DNA from: an uncultured Eubacteriales bacterium
GTDB lineage: Bacteria; Bacillota; Clostridia; Peptostreptococcales; Anaerovoracaceae
Assembly (NCBI GenBank): GCA_902796875.1
Contig: CADBQT010000039.1
Coordinates: 1-7,426 of the forward strand
DNA: 7,426 nucleotides
Direction: 5' to 3'
Shown: one piece after another, positions 5,317 to 7,426 of the stretch
Layout of the letters: every line of letters begins with the position of its first letter
Numbering within the stretch: the stretch's first letter is position 1
The notes under the pieces: generated by a model
Databases searched by the model: none
What the model was told of the DNA's origin: nothing
Seen by the model: the letters and a program-made list of their open reading frames with translations, nothing else
Position numbers and translations under genes: made by a program

Positions 5317-7152
5317 ATGGCCGTAGTGAGAAAGGGACATATCTTGATTTTGAGCATGCTCATTTTGGGTATGTCTTTTTTGTGTTCCGCAGGGGTCTTC
5401 GCGGCTGAAGAGGGTGAAGGCGAGATCATCGCCGTTCCCACGGAAGAGGAATTCATCCAGAGCATCGAGACTCCGGAAGATACGGGAGAGATCCTGGTGG
5501 ATAAGGAGACGGGCCAGGTGGGCGGCGAGCCCTTCGAAGAAGTCTTCGGCACGGAACTGGAAGACGTGGAGGACATCCCTCAGGCGGTGGCCGACACGGG
5601 ATTTTTCGCCGTGACTTCCGAGTCGGAGGACGAGTATGTGGCGATGCCTCTCTATGAGGGGAAGCAGATCCTGGTGGAAGAGGAAGTGGGCTCCCTCTAT
5701 GGAGCGGACAGGGGAGTCACCTATGACGGGGACACGGTCCTCACCTTCTCCGATGCGGAGACCACCCGGGCCGCCTATGAGGAGTTGGTTGCCGAGTATG
5801 GAGAAGATAAAGTCCTGGTGGACATGCCTGTTCACATGGAAGAAAAGGAATGGGGCTCCGAATACATGAACATGACCTCCAAGGTGCGGAGGACCCGGGA
5901 TGCCGGGATCAACACCAAGGTCATCGTCGCTGTCATCGACTCGGGGATCCAGAAGACCCACCGGGCCTTCAAGGGCAAGACCATCCTGCGCTCCAGCAAA
6001 TCCTATGTGGATAATAACCTCAGCGACACCAACGGCCACGGCACCGCCGTCGCCGGGATCATCGCAGAGAGCACCCCGAACAATGTCCGCCTCATGGTGA
6101 TCAAGGTCCTGAGAAAGAACGGTACCGGGAGCCTCCTCAAGATGCTCTCCGCCATCGACTATGCGGCAGAAAACGGCGCCGACGTCATCAACCTGTCCCT
6201 GGGTGTCGACCTGGGACCCGCCTACGCCGGATACGTGAACAGACGGCTGGCTGACATAGTGAAGAAATATAATGTGGTCATGGTCTCCTCCGTGGGAAAT
6301 GAAGGAAACTATTCTCCCAACGCTTACCCGGCGGCCAGTCCGTCGGTGATCTCCGTTGGCTCCATCCGAAAGGACGGCAAAGTCAGTTCGTTTTCCAATT
6401 ACGCCAATCATGTGGAATTCTGCGCTCCGGGAGAGAAGGTGGCCTGCGCCAAGAAGGGCACCACCAGCGGATACGTGGTCAAGAGCGGGACATCCCTTTC
6501 CGCTCCTTATATCTCCGCCAGCTGCTGCCTGATCAAGATGGTCAACCGTTCCCTGAACCAGACACGGGTCCGGTCTCACCTCAAGCTGATCGCTGTGGAC
6601 GGGGGCAAGAAGGGAAGAGACCGGTATTACGGCTGGGGCAAGCCCCGGTTCAAACTCTATAAAAAGAAGATCACCCAAAGCATGGTCACCGTCAAAAACG
6701 TCCAGTACAAAGGCAAGAAGGTCACCCCCAAGATCATCGTCAAAGACGGCGGCCGGGTCATCAAGTCCTACAAGGTCGTCTACCCCGAAGGCCGGACCGC
6801 CATCGGGACCCACCTGGTGAGGATCGTGGGGAAAAACGGATATACGGGCACGGTGACCAGGACCTTCAAGATCGTGCCCAGACGTCCCGGGATCAAAGCC
6901 AGATCGGGCAAGAGGAGCGTCCGGGTCTCCTGGTCAAAGACCGCCAGGGGGTACCAGGTCCAGGTGTGGAAGACCAGAGGCAAAAAGGCCAGGCCCTTCC
7001 GGTCCTGCAAGGTCCGGGGCAAGACCTACAAGTGGGTCCTGGGACTTCAGTCCAACAAGCGGTACTGGGTCCGGGTGAGAGGCTATGTGAAGAAGGGAAG
7101 CAAGGTCTACTACTCTCCCTGGAGCAAATGGGTGCGCCCCTACGCCAGATAA
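5317..7152 (+). CDS. Secreted subtilisin-like serine protease (S8) with basic Ig/FN3-like tail
   Basis: This 611-residue protein starts with a signal peptide: Arg5/Lys6, a hydrophobic core at about 8-23, and a likely signal peptidase I site near Ala29-Ala30. Residues 31-180 form a very acidic pro-region (44 Asp/Glu against 6 Lys/Arg by my count); its end, around TVLTFSDAETTRAAYEELV (140-158), resembles the I9-type inhibitor/chaperone pattern. The catalytic domain, about 178-440, has a full S8 set: Asp208 in VIDSGI, His241 in NGHGT, oxyanion Asn328 in VGNEG, Ser393 in GTSLSAP, with spacing like classical subtilisins. The rest (446-611) has 47 Lys/Arg and only 2 Asp/Glu. It contains YKGKKVTPKIIVKDGG (464-479), TGTVTRTFKIV (510-520), and an FN3-like unit ending WSKWVRPYAR, as in Lachnospiraceae surface proteins. 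There is no LPXTG or C-terminal membrane anchor, so wall retention would rely on the basic tail. The SD is weak (GGAAG, 5303-5307). Confidence 0.9.
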   Translation: MAVVRKGHILILSMLILGMSFLCSAGVFAAEEGEGEIIAVPTEEEFIQSIETPEDTGEILVDKETGQVGGEPFEEVFGTELEDVEDIPQAVADTGFFAVTSESEDEYVAMPLYEGKQILVEEEVGSLYGADRGVTYDGDTVLTFSDAETTRAAYEELVAEYGEDKVLVDMPVHMEEKEWGSEYMNMTSKVRRTRDAGINTKVIVAVIDSGIQKTHRAFKGKTILRSSKSYVDNNLSDTNGHGTAVAGIIAESTPNNVRLMVIKVLRKNGTGSLLKMLSAIDYAAENGADVINLSLGVDLGPAYAGYVNRRLADIVKKYNVVMVSSVGNEGNYSPNAYPAASPSVISVGSIRKDGKVSSFSNYANHVEFCAPGEKVACAKKGTTSGYVVKSGTSLSAPYISASCCLIKMVNRSLNQTRVRSHLKLIAVDGGKKGRDRYYGWGKPRFKLYKKKITQSMVTVKNVQYKGKKVTPKIIVKDGGRVIKSYKVVYPEGRTAIGTHLVRIVGKNGYTGTVTRTFKIVPRRPGIKARSGKRSVRVSWSKTARGYQVQVWKTRGKKARPFRSCKVRGKTYKWVLGLQSNKRYWVRVRGYVKKGSKVYYSPWSKWVRPYAR

Positions 7153-7188
7153 CCTTTTGCGGGCTGTCGCCGGGACCTGAAAAAACCC

Positions 7189-7217
7189 TTGCAATAGGGA
7201 AAGATCTGGGGTATACT
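7189..7217 (+). promoter_or_regulatory. Sigma-A-type promoter of rplS
   Basis: TTGCAA (7189-7194) and TATACT (7212-7217) are 17 nt apart, matching consensus at 4/6 and 5/6 positions. The transcript should begin near 7223-7224, directly at the first leader helix. A short inverted repeat, CCCT (7186-7189) and AGGG (7196-7199), brackets the -35 box. The promoter gives rplS transcription independent of the protease gene. Confidence 0.72.
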
Positions 7218-7222
7218 TATCG

Positions 7223-7321
7223 AGTGTCTGTGGAGGTGATCCCAGGCAGTAAGTTATCACGGACGGTCCTCTGACGATTTGTTTCACGTCATGAACGTTG
7301 CGAAGGGAAGGAGGAAGAGCT
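7223..7321 (+). ncRNA. Structured 5' leader of rplS, candidate L19 autoregulatory leader
   Basis: The predicted transcript has about 100 nt before the rplS ATG, far more than needed for an SD. GTCTGTG (7226-7232) pairs with CACGGAC (7258-7264) with one G-U. GGTGAT-type pairing of 7236-7240 with 7256-7260 is an alternative. A second stem joins TGACG (7272-7276) to CGTCA (7287-7291). TCCTCT at 7267-7272 can cover the rplS SD (GGAGGA, 7310-7315) or its CCTCT part can pair with an upstream GGAGG at 7232-7236. L19 leaders are known in Firmicutes as r-protein feedback elements; whether this folds like that family was not tested. Confidence 0.5.
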
Positions 7322-7426
7322 ATGGATGTAATGAGCTCGATCACACAGGAATATATGAAGTCTGACATCCCTGCCTTCAATGTGGGTGACACCGTCAAGG
7401 TCCACGTGAAGATCAAAGAAGGAAAC
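7322..7426 (+). CDS. rplS: Ribosomal protein bL19, N-terminal part (runs off window)
   Basis: Only the first 35 codons are present; the frame is open to the window edge. The residues after the start include [20 protein letters not shown] (14-33), the highly conserved N-terminal block of bL19, which sits at the 30S/50S interface of the ribosome. The ATG at 7322 has a strong AAGGAGG SD at 7308-7314 with 7-nt spacing. The gene has its own promoter and leader and follows a protease gene, not the rpsP-rimM-trmD genes it often trails; what lies downstream cannot be seen. Confidence 0.93.
   Translation, partial: MDVMSSITQEYMKSDIPAFNVGDTVKVHVKIKEGN

Noticed and set aside
5281..6813. Very long open frame on the minus strand (510 codons) opposite the protease gene
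   Set aside because: Its length is striking, but the sequence is a Gly/Asp/His/Val-rich mirror of the subtilase codons. The + strand frame has a signal peptide and a complete catalytic set, and no module is visible in the antisense product.
7153..7188. Terminator after the protease gene
   Set aside because: The A-run at 7180-7185 is on the + strand, and no stable GC stem precedes a T-run in either direction.
7291..7393. Short frame from the ATG at 7291 as a leader peptide gene before rplS
   Set aside because: The ATG has no SD at a useful distance; the frame runs over the rplS SD and start in another phase and ends inside rplS, with no sensible product.

Overview
The window is a GC-rich, gene-dense bacterial chromosome segment. 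Every gene I accept lies on the + strand, with short gaps, coding overlaps and good Shine-Dalgarno (SD) sequences. A low-to-mid-GC-family Firmicute is likely, probably a Clostridia or Lachnospiraceae-like anaerobe with an unusually GC-rich genome. The reasons are the strong GGAGG-type SDs, the adjacent nudF and xerD genes (also linked in Bacillus), a secreted subtilase whose tail resembles Ig/FN3 modules of Lachnospiraceae surface proteins, and an rplS gene with its own structured leader. The placement is an inference from gene content; no marker gene here settles it.

Region 1 (1-2847) is a sucrose-use operon. A PfkB-family fructokinase overlaps a GH13_4 amylosucrase-type enzyme by 11 nt. The second enzyme should split sucrose, passing glucose to an alpha-glucan (or water) and releasing fructose, which the kinase would trap as fructose 6-phosphate. 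A reading frame running in from the left edge ends in an ATGA overlap with the kinase start, so an upstream operon gene is possible.

Region 2 (2844-5199) is a housekeeping operon behind a good sigma-A promoter whose -35 box overlaps the amylosucrase stop codon. It encodes pyrroline-5-carboxylate reductase (proC), an ADP-ribose-pyrophosphatase-like Nudix hydrolase that overlaps proC by 4 nt, and a XerD-type tyrosine recombinase 20 nt further on. The recombinase looks like the chromosomal dimer-resolution enzyme and not a phage or transposon integrase.

Region 3 (5200-7152) is an AT-richer spacer with a weak promoter candidate and a hairpin, followed by a secreted serine protease of the subtilase family. 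This protein is strongly charge-polarised: a very acidic pro-region, a complete Asp/His/Asn/Ser catalytic domain, and a very basic C-terminal Ig/FN3-like tail.

Region 4 (7153-7426) holds a strong promoter, a leader of about 100 nt and the first 35 codons of rplS (ribosomal protein bL19), cut by the window edge. The leader can form mutually exclusive pairings that either expose or cover the rplS SD, and it contains an 11-nt perfect complement of the 16S rRNA 3' end. This is the most interesting regulatory signal here. No mobile element, CRISPR array, tRNA or rRNA gene was found.
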